NCBI GenBank assembly: GCA_015680685.1
Contig: MNCI01019003.1
Span: 208,246-272,245, forward strand
DNA from: Gnetum montanum
Lineage: Eukaryota; Streptophyta; Gnetopsida; Gnetales; Gnetaceae
DNA length: 64,000 nt
Direction of reading: 5' to 3'
Under the pieces are notes generated by a model. It saw only the letters and a list, made by a program, of their open reading frames with translations, ran no database searches and was not told where the DNA came from. Below are positions 1 to 10,480 of the stretch, one piece after another (positions within the stretch are counted from its first letter, which is position 1; each line of letters opens with the position of its first letter). Both the position numbers and the translations under genes were made by a program.

Positions 1-541
1 CGAACAGCTGGTGTTCACGGGGATCAGAGCCTGGAATATGTATCGTTGATCTAAGGCCCTGATGCCTAACCTCTTCACCAGAGTGAGGAGGAGGAACATC
101 ATTTTCTAAGAAACCCGTTGTGAGGGGTTCCTCGTCTCCTATTTCACTAATGACGTGGGAAACCTTGCCCTTCAGTAGTGAATGTTGGCTCTCCTGCCTT
201 GCATCCCGAATACGTTGGGCTTTTGTGGGTTGATAATCCCTCAGAGTGTAATCATCCGCAACGTATTCAGTAATCAGCTCTTGCATGCCATACCGTACCA
301 AGGCACGGAAAAGCATGTTGGAAGCAGAGCGATCTGGGGGTAACACGATGTTACCTTGCATGTCTCTCCACCGCAGTTGCTCATCTTGATGGAAAACAAA
401 GGTAAAATCCGGCACATACTCATCGGGATGAGTATATGTGACCTTAGATTGTTGAGGACATGGTTGATCTCGGTTATGCGTATGATGCTGACTTTCTCCT
501 GTATTGTCCTTAGGTGAGTTGATTTCGTGAGAAGAAGCCAT
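1..541 (-). CDS. Partial gag-like ORF of Athila-type element F
   Basis: An uninterrupted reading frame of about 180 codons starts at an ATG complementary to 539-541 and runs off the left window edge. It lies about 130 bases downstream of the primer-binding site, where gag starts in plant Ty3/gypsy elements, so I read it as the gag N-terminus. The first 40 residues are polar and His/Gln-rich. After them comes a charged segment with the motif RWRDMQGN and then an acidic, proline-containing stretch. No zinc knuckle or capsid core is visible in the part present. It is the cleanest coding stretch in the window, with no stops or frameshifts, so F may be younger than its neighbours. The lineage (Athila-like) is inferred from the PBS and the related LTR of element E. 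Confidence 0.6.
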   Translation of the reverse strand, partial: MASSHEINSPKDNTGESQHHTHNRDQPCPQQSKVTYTHPDEYVPDFTFVFHQDEQLRWRDMQGNIVLPPDRSASNMLFRALVRYGMQELITEYVADDYTLRDYQPTKAQRIRDARQESQHSLLKGKVSHVISEIGDEEPLTTGFLENDVPPPHSGEEVRHQGLRSTIHIPGSDPREHQLF

Positions 542-668
542 TTCTATTGGTGTGCTAACTTCACCGTTATTTATTGTTCTTGATTAACTGATTAACCCTA
601 AGGTTCGTTTTAAGCTCACAACGATGTGAGTGATATCCCTTATGTTAAATTGGCGAAAAAACACTTAG

Positions 669-686
669 TCCCCGGCAACGGCGCCA
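669..686 (-). other. Primer-binding site, tRNA-Asp type (element F)
   Basis: The plus strand reads TCCCCGGCAACGGCGCCA, the 3' end of plant tRNA-Asp including CCA. The minus strand therefore carries the complementary primer site directly after the LTR, separated by one base. tRNA-Asp priming is typical of Athila-type Ty3/gypsy elements. Confidence 0.8.
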
Positions 687-687
687 A

Positions 688-1759
688 TGATGAGTGGCGA
701 GGTACCCCTACACTCCACCATACGAATACGAGCGTACACGCGCGATCCGGTCGAACTCCGCAGACTAAATGCCTTAACGCCACAAGAAACACTTGGGGTT
801 AATCGTTCGTTGTCTTCCCAGGCTTGCTTGTATGTGTCACGGTGTATGGTTAAGCAAGTCTGAGGTATGTGATTTTTTTGGTATTTTCGGCTTATCTTCT
901 ATGCTACCAGGAGAAAGGGTTGAGAAAACTAAACTAACTCTAACTAAGATCTAAGTCTAAATTAACTAGCGTCAGCATCCGTTCCCACTTGCCGGACACA
1001 CCCTGAACTATGCAACTGCAGCTTACCAAACGCTAATCGTTACTGGGATCGCCACACGTAACGCAAGTGCTCGAAGTGGTCGTACTGAGGCACCTATTTA
1101 GCCTACGTGTGATAAGCAGCCGATTCCTTAGCCAGCCGTACACACCCGTGGGTGCTCGTAACTAAGTCGTACTTATCACACGATCTAGCCTAGCAATGAG
1201 CAGCCGATTCCTCAACTAGCCGTACACATTAGACCCGGGAGTTACCAAGCGCAGAATCCTGGAATACGCTACTGGGTTACCAAGCATCCAATGCTCGTAA
1301 TTGAGTCGTACTCATGCATTGCGTCAAGCAGCCGATTCCTTGACTAGCCGTACACGTCCGTAGACGCTCGTAATCAAGTCGTACTTGAACGCACTAGGAA
1401 AGCAGTAAATGAAAGCAATAAATGAAACCACGTGCTGCAAGGTTTATCCAAACAAGTTCGTCTTTATTGCCGTACACAACTTGGGTTCAGGTTACAAGCT
1501 GCTCGAATAAAGAGCCGTTCACTCTAGGACTCCTACTGCGGGCACAGGGGAAAAAATTCTAACTCTGGAGTGATCAATCTGCCAGAGCTTCGCTACACTA
1601 GCCAGGATTGGGAAATGAAGGGAGTGCCGCCTCTTATTTATAGAAATGGCGGCGCGACGCGATATCGCGTACGCGATATCGCAGGAGAAGACGCGATATC
1701 GCGTCGGCCGCGATATCGCGTACGTGATATCGCGGCCTAGTGAAAACTGCGTCTCATCA
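688..1759 (-). mobile_element. 5' LTR of Athila-like element F
   Basis: The 1,072 bp LTR is bounded by a perfect terminal inverted repeat, TGATGAG at 688-694 and CTCATCA at 1753-1759, and abuts a tRNA-Asp primer site. It aligns along its length with the LTR at 52623-53459, which has lost about 235 bp and much identity. On the minus strand it contains a TATA box (1635-1642) with a cluster of GATATC palindromes just upstream. Downstream it contains three copies of an AGCAGCCGATTCC module (1115, 1199, 1327), alternating with GCTCGTAA...AGTCGTACT blocks. The other LTR lies outside the window, so the target duplication cannot be tested. Confidence 0.85.
1635..1731 (-). promoter_or_regulatory. LTR promoter: TATA box with five GATATC palindromes
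   Basis: On the minus strand TATAAATA (1635-1642) is preceded by five GATATC sites (1661, 1675, 1695, 1712, 1726). Most sit inside longer palindromes of the form GCGATATCGC. The same TATA box (53340-53347) and degenerate GATATC sites are present in the related LTR of element E, so the arrangement is conserved in the family. Confidence 0.6.
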
Positions 1760-2645
1760 GTAGCCAACATCCCCACTCTTGTCACATCTAGTATTAAACC
1801 AATTTGTAAATCTAAAGTTTCAAAAAATGAGATTCGAAAGCATTGGGAGTGGCTGAGCATCTAGATCATGAAGCAAATTGCATCATCTTTAACAGGCTCT
1901 AAACTCTTGCCACAATGAAACCCCCTCACCCTTTGCTCTTTCACAAGCATTTCTTGTACACATTTCTGAAACTCATTCTTTATTGTTTTAAATAAAGTTT
2001 TAATGTTTCATTTTGTGTGAAATTTGCATTTTATTTCCATTTTTCATATCTATAATTTTTTCATTTTATTTTCTCAATCCACCATTTTGCATTTCATGAG
2101 TCCCTAGATGATCTATGAGATCATCTAGGGTATCTCAAATCCCAATTTTTTGGAGGCCCTAGGGATTTAGGATTAAGGTTGCTACAACTGAAAAATCAAT
2201 CACTAAAAAATTGAAAGATCTAGCATAGAAACCTCAATTCTAAATCCCCAAGGCCTTCAAAAAATGGGATTCAAGGTATCCTAGATGGTTCGGTAGATTA
2301 CCCAAGGACTTATGAAATGCAAAATGGTGGATTGAGAAAATAAAATGCAAAAATTATAGATCTAGAAAATGGAAAGCAAATGAAGATTGCACACAAAATA
2401 AAACCTTAAAAATCTATTTAAAATAATAAAAAATGAGTTTTAGAAATGTGTACAAGAAATTCTTGTGAGAGAGCAAAGGGGAGGATTCACTGGGGTAGGA
2501 GTTTAGAGTACATTGAAGCCAATGCAATCTTCTCCACAATTCAGATCCTTAGCCACTTCCAATGCTTTCAAAACTTCTTTGCTAAAAATTCAAATCTATA
2601 ACCTAGGTCATTGATAGGGGCAAGAAGAGTGGGGAATTTGGCTAC
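1760..2645. repeat. Large imperfect inverted repeat (foldback), 2 x ~440 bp
   Basis: The left arm (1760 to about 2200) is the diverged reverse complement of the right arm (about 2205-2645). Matching landmarks are GTAGCCAA (1760) with TTGGCTAC (2638-2645), ATTTCTTGTACACATTTCT with its complement near 2445, and the AATCCACCATTTTGCATTTCAT segments near 2086 and 2310. The central loop is only a few bases near 2203. No coding capacity is seen. It could be a foldback element or an inverted duplication. The left arm ends exactly at the LTR boundary of element F, so F probably inserted into that arm. Confidence 0.75.
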
Positions 2646-4255
2646 AAAATTGCTGCATGTTGGGGTTTTGGAATTCCAGAAATACAACATTGAAAACAAA
2701 GCCGACAAGTCTTAAGGGGATAGAAAAGGGCGGTAACAACGCTGTAGGGGTTCCATGTTGTGAGGCTCCAAGAGGTTGCATTTTTCAAGTGTTACAAGAG
2801 CTCTCAAATGCCAAGATTTCTATGTGCTTAAAATTTCCAAAGTGTGGAACCTAAAAGAAGTGTTGGAGTTTTGGTTTTATATGTTTTGGTCCATGATTTT
2901 TACTACAAATTGGTTGACAAATTAGCTACAAATTGCTATAAATATCTACCTTGTACAAGTGAGATCAATGTCCAAATTTGGAGGGTTATCATATATAGTA
3001 AGTGCCAAACCCCTATGACCATTCCATTTATTATAAATAGTAATGGGGGCACACCTTGTACGCTAGAAGTAGATCTTTCATGTTTTACCTTTTGTGATCC
3101 TTGCTAAAGTGGTTGGTCAACTTTGAAGTCAATGGATTGTAAACATTTTGGTCATGTGGCTTCCACACTAGGGGCATGCAATTTCCATGCTAGGGGTGAA
3201 GCCTGCATGGTAGGGGAAAAATTCCATGCTCCACATTAAGGATGAAGGTTTCCATGTTGAGGGGGAAACCCCACCCCTCCACACTAGGGATAGATGAGAT
3301 GTATCCCTTGCAAGTGTTTCTAGCATAGAAAAGTATATACCCCCCAAAAAACCCATCAAATTGCATGATTAACCAAAGAGGAACTTACAAAGAATATAAA
3401 ACACCACTGTAGGTCCACCACCAATGTTCCCTCTCCATGCTCAATCCAGTCTTGTTGAACCATGTTGAAGAGTGCTTGTGATGATGAGATGGCAATGAGG
3501 TCATGGGAAAATGGCCATGGAGGCTAACAATGCAATCCAAATGTTAACATCATGACTATGACATGGTCTCAACATGTTTTGAAGTGTTGGACACTTAGCA
3601 AATGCATTCGAGGATTAAATCACTTTTCTCCAAGGTTACTTTGGCCATTGGGCTTTGAGCCTTCATTTGGATATTTGGCTTCTTGGCAATTTACTCCTCA
3701 CCCTCCCCCTACTACCTTTTTTCTATGAGGTAAAACCCTCATTAGGTTTCTTTGTCATGGCTAAGTAGATCTATTTTTCCCACTAAGTGATTTGCGTCAC
3801 ACCCAACAAACTTGGTTTTCTTATTGAACAAGATGTGTTACACTTGATGGACTTAATGGTTTTCCCACTAAATGAGCTATGTTACATTCAAGTGGGCTTG
3901 AGGATGAAGCATGGTGAAGATATGGCTATAGTGCATGAAAGACATATGTTAGTCAACATTATTGCTCAAGGCATGGAAGTCATAATGAGGCTATGGATTT
4001 GGGCTCAAGGAGTGGTGTTAGATGAAGGACAATGGTACAAGCACTCTTGACATAGTAAGAAAAACTCACCAAATCCTACACATCAAGGTCATGTGGTGGC
4101 TTAATGCTGTGATAGGTTGCACTTTTGTGATGACTCCAAGCTTCATCCTACAAATACAACTCTAAGAGAACATGCAAACCAAGCTGACAGAACATGTTAT
4201 AATGTTATAATGCATATATAGGCCAAATGAAATGATAAAACCAACTACCTAGGTC
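2646..4255. other. Unassigned stretch, probably 3' end of element C
   Basis: No coding region was recognised. Near 3160-3270 there are repeated short blocks of the type TTCCATGCTAGGG and CCACACTAGGG. These resemble the motif of the 8.55-10.48 kb array. The position downstream of the element C integrase (minus strand) suggests 3' UTR and LTR remnants, but no LTR end, polypurine tract or target duplication could be fixed. Confidence 0.3.
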
Positions 4256-4440
4256 ATTAATATTGCTAGTTTAAGGTTGTTATGGGTCATGGTACTATTT
4301 TTAGGCCATATTAGGCCATGGTGCCAGTTTAAGTTTGTAGCAGACCATGGTGTTAATTTAAGGCCTTGGTAGACCTTGTTACTAGTATTAGGGCCCTTAC
4401 AAATCATGTTAAAGTAGGTTCACTTGTTGACGATCATTGG
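4256..4440. repeat. Repeat block R3 after integrase (element C)
   Basis: Five or six degenerate copies of a ~30-40 bp unit of the type TAGTTTAAGG..GTAGCAGACCATGG follow the end of the integrase region. Related blocks sit at the same place in elements A (48965-49275) and B (59940-60125). Confidence 0.65.
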
Positions 4441-5560
4441 CTACACGTAATATGACTTAAGTTAGGAATGACTGACTAGATTGGCCACCTTATTTCCATC
4501 CATGTTGGTTATCCTAAATGATCCATTCTTGTAGGCTCTGGTGACATGGAAGGATCCTTTCCAATTTTCTGAGAATTTATCTACATGTTCATAGATAGCC
4601 TTGAAAACCATCTTACCCTTCTTGATTTTATGCATGGTCAAGTTATGGCGGTGATATTATTTCTACCCCTATTGATAGTGTTCAATGTGAGTAAGTGCTT
4701 GCATATGTTGCTCCTCCACTAAGTCTAGGGCCACTATCCACAACTCCTTGTTCTCCTCATCATTGATGAAGTTGGTTAAGTATACTTGAAGTAATGACAC
4801 CTATAATTCAAGAGATAAAACAACTTCAAAACCATAAACCAAGCTATAAGGTGTTACACCAGTTATTGTATGATAGGCCCAAAGTGCATGGATGAGCTGC
4901 TCATGCCATTTGTGCTTGCTATTGTTGAGCATCTCCTTGAGTAAGTTGATGATGGACTTGTTACTAGTTTATGCTTGTCCATTGGCTTGAGGATAATAAG
5001 GTGATGAAAAAGAATGTTTAATGCCTAGGTTGTGACAGAAATCATTTGTTTCATGGCTACTAAATTATGGTCCATTATCTATAACTATGGTCATGGCTAT
5101 GCCAAAATGGGCTACAATGTTATCTAGAACAAGCTTACAAACATGGTCAGATGTAGTCTTCCTTGGGAGAATAGCCTTAACCCACTTGGTAAAGTATTCA
5201 GTTGTAGTGATGATGAAGTTATGTCCTATAGAAAACTTAGGCATTATAGGTCCAATGATATCTAGTGCCCATCATTGAAATGATGAAGTGATCTAGGTAG
5301 CATGAAACTCAATTGATGACACATGTATAAGGTTGTTATGTCATTGGCATGTGTCACATAACCTTCTACATGTAGTTACTTTCCATATGAGGCCAATAGT
5401 TGCATAACTATATAATCTTAGTGGCCATAGTTCTAGGTCCTATTTGTCTTCACAAACACTTTTGTGAACCTCCTCTATGACTATTCTAGCTTCATTTTTA
5501 CCTAAGAACTTTAGTAATATGCCATCATAGGATTGTTGACAGAATATGTTATCACCAATG
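4440..5560 (-). pseudogene. Integrase region of Tat-like element C
   Basis: Read by eye on the minus strand across several stops. From right to left the parts are: a remnant of the zinc-binding N-terminus with a C-x-x-C pair near 5360; the catalytic core with ITTTEYFTKWVKAILPRK near 5170-5220 and IDNGP near 5060; the third acidic region; and a C-terminal domain ending near 4440. The Gln after IDNGP is replaced by a TAA stop. It aligns with the integrases of elements A (47.76-48.95 kb) and B (60.13-61.3 kb). The enzyme would join element cDNA to host DNA, but this copy is dead. Confidence 0.8.
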
Positions 5561-5859
5561 ATGACATACTTCTTTAAGCATTAACATACAATATCCTTTT
5601 AAGTAATACTTAGGCCTTAAGAGGATTCACCACACATAAGGTAAAATTTGATATTGTCACACCACTTCCTGATAGCAGTAGTATGAATGATGGTCACAAA
5701 GGCATCATTAACATTTTGCGTGATGGAAAAAGCATAGTCCACAATTAAGGTGGGAAACTTACTAAAAAAATATAGCACCACATTGAGAGCTAAGGTTGTT
5801 GCATTAGCTATGGTGTTCTTGTTTTGAGGTATGTGTTAGATATTGATGTCTACAAAATA

Positions 5860-6174
5860 TTATATCAATTGCTCCTCTAGGTTGCAGTAAGGTTGTAAAT
5901 GTTTGGATTTACATTTATAGACCTTGGTTACTTGGTTAGCCACAAGTTGTAAGTCACCTTGGATTATTAAGCATATAATTCCTAGGCCATGAGCTACCAT
6001 CATTCCTCTAATTACACCCTCATACTCTACTATGTTGTTGATGCATGGAAACTCAAAATGATAGGAGAAGCATTGAATTTCACTAGATAGAAATGTTATG
6101 ATGGTAGTGACACTAGCCCCAGGGATAGTTGAAGCTTTGTCAAAGTACATGACCACCTCATAGCCATTTAGCAC
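5860..6174 (-). pseudogene. Archaeal-type RNase H (aRNH) of element C
   Basis: A 104-residue open segment begins with a YFDKAS motif in place of the usual DG(S/A). It continues through NNIVEYEGVIRGM, containing the conserved Glu, and the IIQGDLQLVANQV block with the third acidic residue. This pattern is typical of the second, archaeal-type RNase H of plant Tat/Ogre Ty3/gypsy elements. Here it lies downstream of RT-RNase H and upstream of integrase, the usual Tat position. It would remove RNA from the replication hybrid. Flanking stops and frameshifts mark it as a pseudogene. Confidence 0.75.
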
Positions 6175-6189
6175 TTAGCTAATGGTGTT

Positions 6190-7340
6190 AATATGCTCAT
6201 TATGGAATTTACGGTATATGGCTACTTGATCATCAACAGGCGAAATAATGAGTTGTACAGCTATAGCTTAATCTTTTGTTGAGGATTGAGAAATGTAATG
6301 AAGGTCAAACTTTGTGGTTATGGATTTCAATTGAGATATTTGTATACTTTCATAGATGTTGGTCATTATGGATTTGAGCACATTAACTTTGTAGAGGACA
6401 TTAACTTGGCTTTTGAAGAGGTAATGTCTTCACTTCATTATATCTAGTCTTATGGATAACTGATGCATGGATAAGGTAGTATATTGGCATTTCAACTCTA
6501 TCATCATGTTTCTACTAGAGTAGAGAGGAGATAGTAAGGTAGATGTAAAATGTTTTACCCTCTTCTAGAGGATAGACCATTGGTAGTTATGCCAACTCTT
6601 GCTTAACATCTTCAAAGGCCTCTTGGCATTGAGCTGTTCACTCATTGTAAATCCCTTTCTTAAGTAAGTGTTGCATGGGTTGTAACCTATCAGTAACCCT
6701 AGCAATAAACCTATGAATAAACTATAATATACCTTTTAATCCCTAAAGCTCCTTAAGTTTATTAGGCATTGCTAATTTGGATATGGCCTTAACCTTATTT
6801 GGATCGACATGTATCCCCACTTTAGATACTATAAAGCCTAAGTTCATACATGAGGCATCATTAAAGCACAAAGTTTAGGTCATTAGCATGATTACTGACA
6901 ACTTTGGATTGATGGCTATATTGTCTACATAGTTGTTAAGCAAAAAATGCATGTAATCACTAAAGATATAGGTCATGGCCCATTGATAGGTTACTCCTGC
7001 ATTCTTAAGGCCAAAGGACATCATGTTATAGTAAAAAGTATCCCAAGGAGTCATGAAGGTCATGCTAAGTTAGTGCTTTGGATTGATCCTAATCTAGTTA
7101 TATTTTGAGAACCCATCCATAAAGGGCAACAAGGTATGTTTGACCACAATATCGATAAGTTGATCAATAGTAGGCAAAGGAAATTCATCCTTGATGGTTA
7201 CTTTATTTAGATCTCAAAAATCAATGTAAATATGAATATTCCCATTTTTCTTAGGGACTACCACTATGTTGGATAGCCATTTTTCATAGTTGACAACCCT
7301 AATGAAACTAGCTTGGTAGAGCTTTGAGATCTCTTCATGA
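6190..7340 (-). pseudogene. Reverse transcriptase-RNase H of Tat-like element C
   Basis: The minus strand carries a decayed RT. Motifs include MTPWDTFYYNMMSFGLKNAG near 7005-7063, and YVDN in place of YVDD near 6930, which changes the second catalytic Asp to Asn. The palm and thumb region continues toward 6590 and remnants of the ordinary RNase H toward 6190. The sequence parallels the better preserved RT of element B (62388-63221). Multiple stops and frameshifts are present. Confidence 0.8.
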
Positions 7341-7790
7341 ACTACTAAGGCCAAATCAAGTCTAATTTTGCATACTTTTTACTTAACTACTCTAATTCTA
7401 GGGTCAAGTATGATGTTGTGTTGAACTAAATGTGGATCTAGGCCTAGAATATCTTCATATGACTAGGCAAAGGCCTTAATATTACTCTGTAGAACTTTAG
7501 TGATGTCTTAAACCTATTGAGATTCTAATGAGAAACTTAGTTTAAGGGTTTTCTCCTTACCATTGTGTGTTGTGACAGGAACCTCAACCAAAGAGTCTTT
7601 GGTTATGTCACCTGCCTCTAATTCAAGGGTTTTGACTAGGTTTTTAGGCCACTTTAGAGATTTCTCTATCAAGGCTATGCGGTCAAAAAGGCTTTCAAGC
7701 CCAAGATCTAGGCAATTAGGGTTGATATACCATTCTACATCACCCTAAGGTCCACTTGGCTCAAAGGTAGATTGGTCTACTGCCAAGTAC
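7341..7790 (-). pseudogene. Pol linker upstream of RT (element C)
   Basis: A decayed minus-strand coding stretch matches the segment just upstream of RT in element B (63230-63640). The shared pattern is a WPK(N/H)LV segment followed by an acidic Leu-rich stretch and a VPVTT-like run. I recognise no named domain. Confidence 0.55.
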
Positions 7791-8029
7791 TCATACTTCA
7801 GTCCTACATGTCAACCAAAAACATATTAAGTGGAACTTATGTAAAAGTGAATAAATAATGCTAAAATCCCATAAAATTATGTAAATACATGCTATTCTAA
7901 TGCAAACAAGGTCATCCAAGCTATAAATAGGATAAAAACAAGTAAACAAAGTGCAATAATAATCCAAATGAAGGTCAATCAAAGGTTAAACAAAGGAAAG
8001 TGTGAGAAATAAGGCTACAAATGGTCAAA

Positions 8030-8140
8030 AAGGATCATAGTTTTGCTAATTTTAGGCCTTAGTAGGAAATAATGCTAGTTTAAGGCCATAACTAGCAATA
8101 ATGCCAACTAAAGGCCATAGTAGGCCATGGTCACATGGTG
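8030..8140. repeat. Repeat block R2 upstream of RT (element C)
   Basis: Three or four degenerate units of the type TGCTAGTTTAAGGCCATA...TAGGCCATGG lie just upstream, in element sense, of the pol linker. Element B has a matching pair of units at 63740-63900. The stretch from 8141 to 8552 holds nothing further that I recognise. Confidence 0.55.
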
Positions 8141-8552
8141 CCAAATAGTGGCAAATGAAGGTCAAACCCCACCATTTGACACCAATCCAAGACAAAACAA
8201 AGGTAAATATGGAAACAACAAGGAAAATGAAGAAAATATAAGGCTATGTCAAGGCCACAAGAAGGTCAACAAGGTCAATAATGCAACACAAGGCCAAAAA
8301 TAAGTCAAAACATCATGTTATGAGGCCAAATCAAGTAAAATAGGCTACATATGGTGGAACTTGGCTACTATAGGTTAAAATGGGTTAGATTTTTCTATTT
8401 TTAGGCCTTATAAAACCATGGTTTAGGGCTAAAAGGCTATTAGGTGAGTTTGGGCATTAGTAATAGTTGTTTCTAGGCTATTTGGGCCTAAAAATCAACA
8501 ATTTTAAAAATTTGGTAGTTTTGAGTGTTCGTAAGTATTGTGTGGGCTTTCC

Positions 8553-10480
8553 CCTTTTCTTACACATTGAGTGTGGAGTGCCTAGCATGGATCCAATTGG
8601 CGAGATCAAGGGTGATAGCTTTTTGACCATTTGAAATTAGTTTTGTAGGGTTTGAGGGCTTTGGAAGGTGCAAACAGTATTCTAGGATCCATGCAAGGTT
8701 GCAGGATGTATGTTTCAGGTGTCTAAAGGCCTCTTTTGAGTCTCCAAAGAGTTTCCCCCTACTTCCATGCTAGTTAGCATGGAACCAGTGGGCCCTAGCA
8801 TGGAAGAACCAAGTGGCTCCACATTTTGCTATTTTTATTATGTTTGGCCATGCATGTGGGTCTTTAGGATTACTACCATTGATTATTGATACCTAGGGTC
8901 AAAAGCTATTTTTTTAATGGTTGTTAAGTGATTTTTGAGTTTCCCCATTTTTTCCATGCGAGGTTTCCTATGCTTAGTGTGCTTAGTGCTTTTGGCTATC
9001 CATGGTCAATTTTGACGAGTCTGAGGACTCTAAGATGCACAAAAGGAGTTTTAGGACACACACAAGGCTATCTGGTATCTATTTAGGGTATCTAAGGAGT
9101 ATTTTGGAGTTTCCCAAAGATTTTTCCTACATCTACATTGGCCAACATGGAGGTGGCTTCCAACATGGAGGAATTAAGGAACTCTACTTTTTGCTAATTT
9201 TTTTTTTTAGTTTTGGCTATGCATGTCTATCCATAGAGTTGTCAATGTTGATTATCAATGCCTAGGGTTGAGATCTAGTTATTTTGAGGATCATAAGAGG
9301 GTTTTTGGCCTTCCCCCTCCATCCACATTGGGGCTAGGATGCTTAGCATAAATGGAATTCTCCTTAGTATGGAGAATCAAAGGGAGACAAGTTTGGACTA
9401 TTATAGGTAACTTCTAGAAGTCTGGTAGCTTTTAGAAGGATTGGGTTTCTTTCAAATATTAATTTTTTAGTTTTAGCTTTCCCCCTTCCATCCATGATAG
9501 GATTGAGACGTTTAGTGCGCATGAGATCCTCCCTAGCATGGAAGAACCTTAGGGGGTTGATTTTTATTGATTTTTGACATTGTAGTGGCTAGTGAAGAGG
9601 CTATCAAGGTTTTGATGTTAGTTCAAGATAATTTGACATTGTTTTCTTGCATCTAGGACCTTCCACTAACCTTTATAGTTACATTTACCTTATTTACATG
9701 CTAGGTAGTATGGAAGAACTAAAAATGTTTGAACTAGACCAACTAGACAGCCATTCAACCATGCATGTTAGCCTCCAAGGTTATTAATGTCAACGATTGA
9801 TGCTTGGTGTCAAGGTTCACTAGCTTGGAGGCTCCTAGGTGCCTCATGTAATCACTCCCCCCTCCTTTTTCTTCCATGCTAGGCATGATGGCCCCATCAT
9901 TTATGAGAGGGGGATGGTAGTTTTGTATCATTTTTATTACTTTTGATGCACTCAAAATCTCCAAAGCGTTCCAACAATGTCTAAGGGTCATAAGAGTAGG
10001 TTATTTGGTTGTTTTAGGTCATAGCTTAGATTTTATTTCATACCCCTTTGGTTTCCACACTAGGCAACATGGAGGAGGGGTTCACTAGTGTGAAACAAGC
10101 TATGGATTAAAAATTGACTTACCTAAAGCTCAAACTAGACTATTGGAAGCTACAAGAGAGAACTAAGCTTTAAAAAATGGCTACTAGGTAGTTAATTTAG
10201 GTAATTTTGGTCATCCCCCCATTCATCCATGCTATGGCTAGGATGCCCAATGTGGATGAGACCTTCCTTAGTGTGGAATCATCAAATCCAAAGGTTTTGA
10301 CCACTTTCAAGTAGATTTGGTGATGTTCCAGGGCTACTAGGGGTGCTTAAAGGGGTTTTAGATCATGTGGGCCCATGCTAGATGTCAAAAATGGGCTAGA
10401 TGCATGCTGGGAGGGGGGGGGGGGGATAAGAATGTGTGTTAATCCCCTTCTTCAATGTTGGGTAGTGTTGCCCAGCAAGA
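8553..10480. repeat. Tandem array of ~11 diverged ~185 bp units
   Basis: A block of the form TTTCCCCCT..TTCCATGCTAG..AGCATGGAA recurs near 8553, 8750, 8940, 9110, 9311, 9479, 9660, 9856, 10040, 10206 and 10430. The spacing is about 165-225 bp. Many units contain an internal inverted repeat, TTCCATGCTAG with CTAGCATGGAA. A second block (CATGCATGT..CTAGGGT) appears only in some units (8850, 9225, 9758), hinting at a higher-order arrangement. The array lies inside the span of element C and has no coding capacity. A 13-base G run at 10413-10425 may be a base-calling artefact. Confidence 0.6.

Noticed and set aside
3787-4050. Plus-strand frame of 87 codons
   Set aside because: No motif or neighbour supports it. 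It lies in the probable 3' end of element C.
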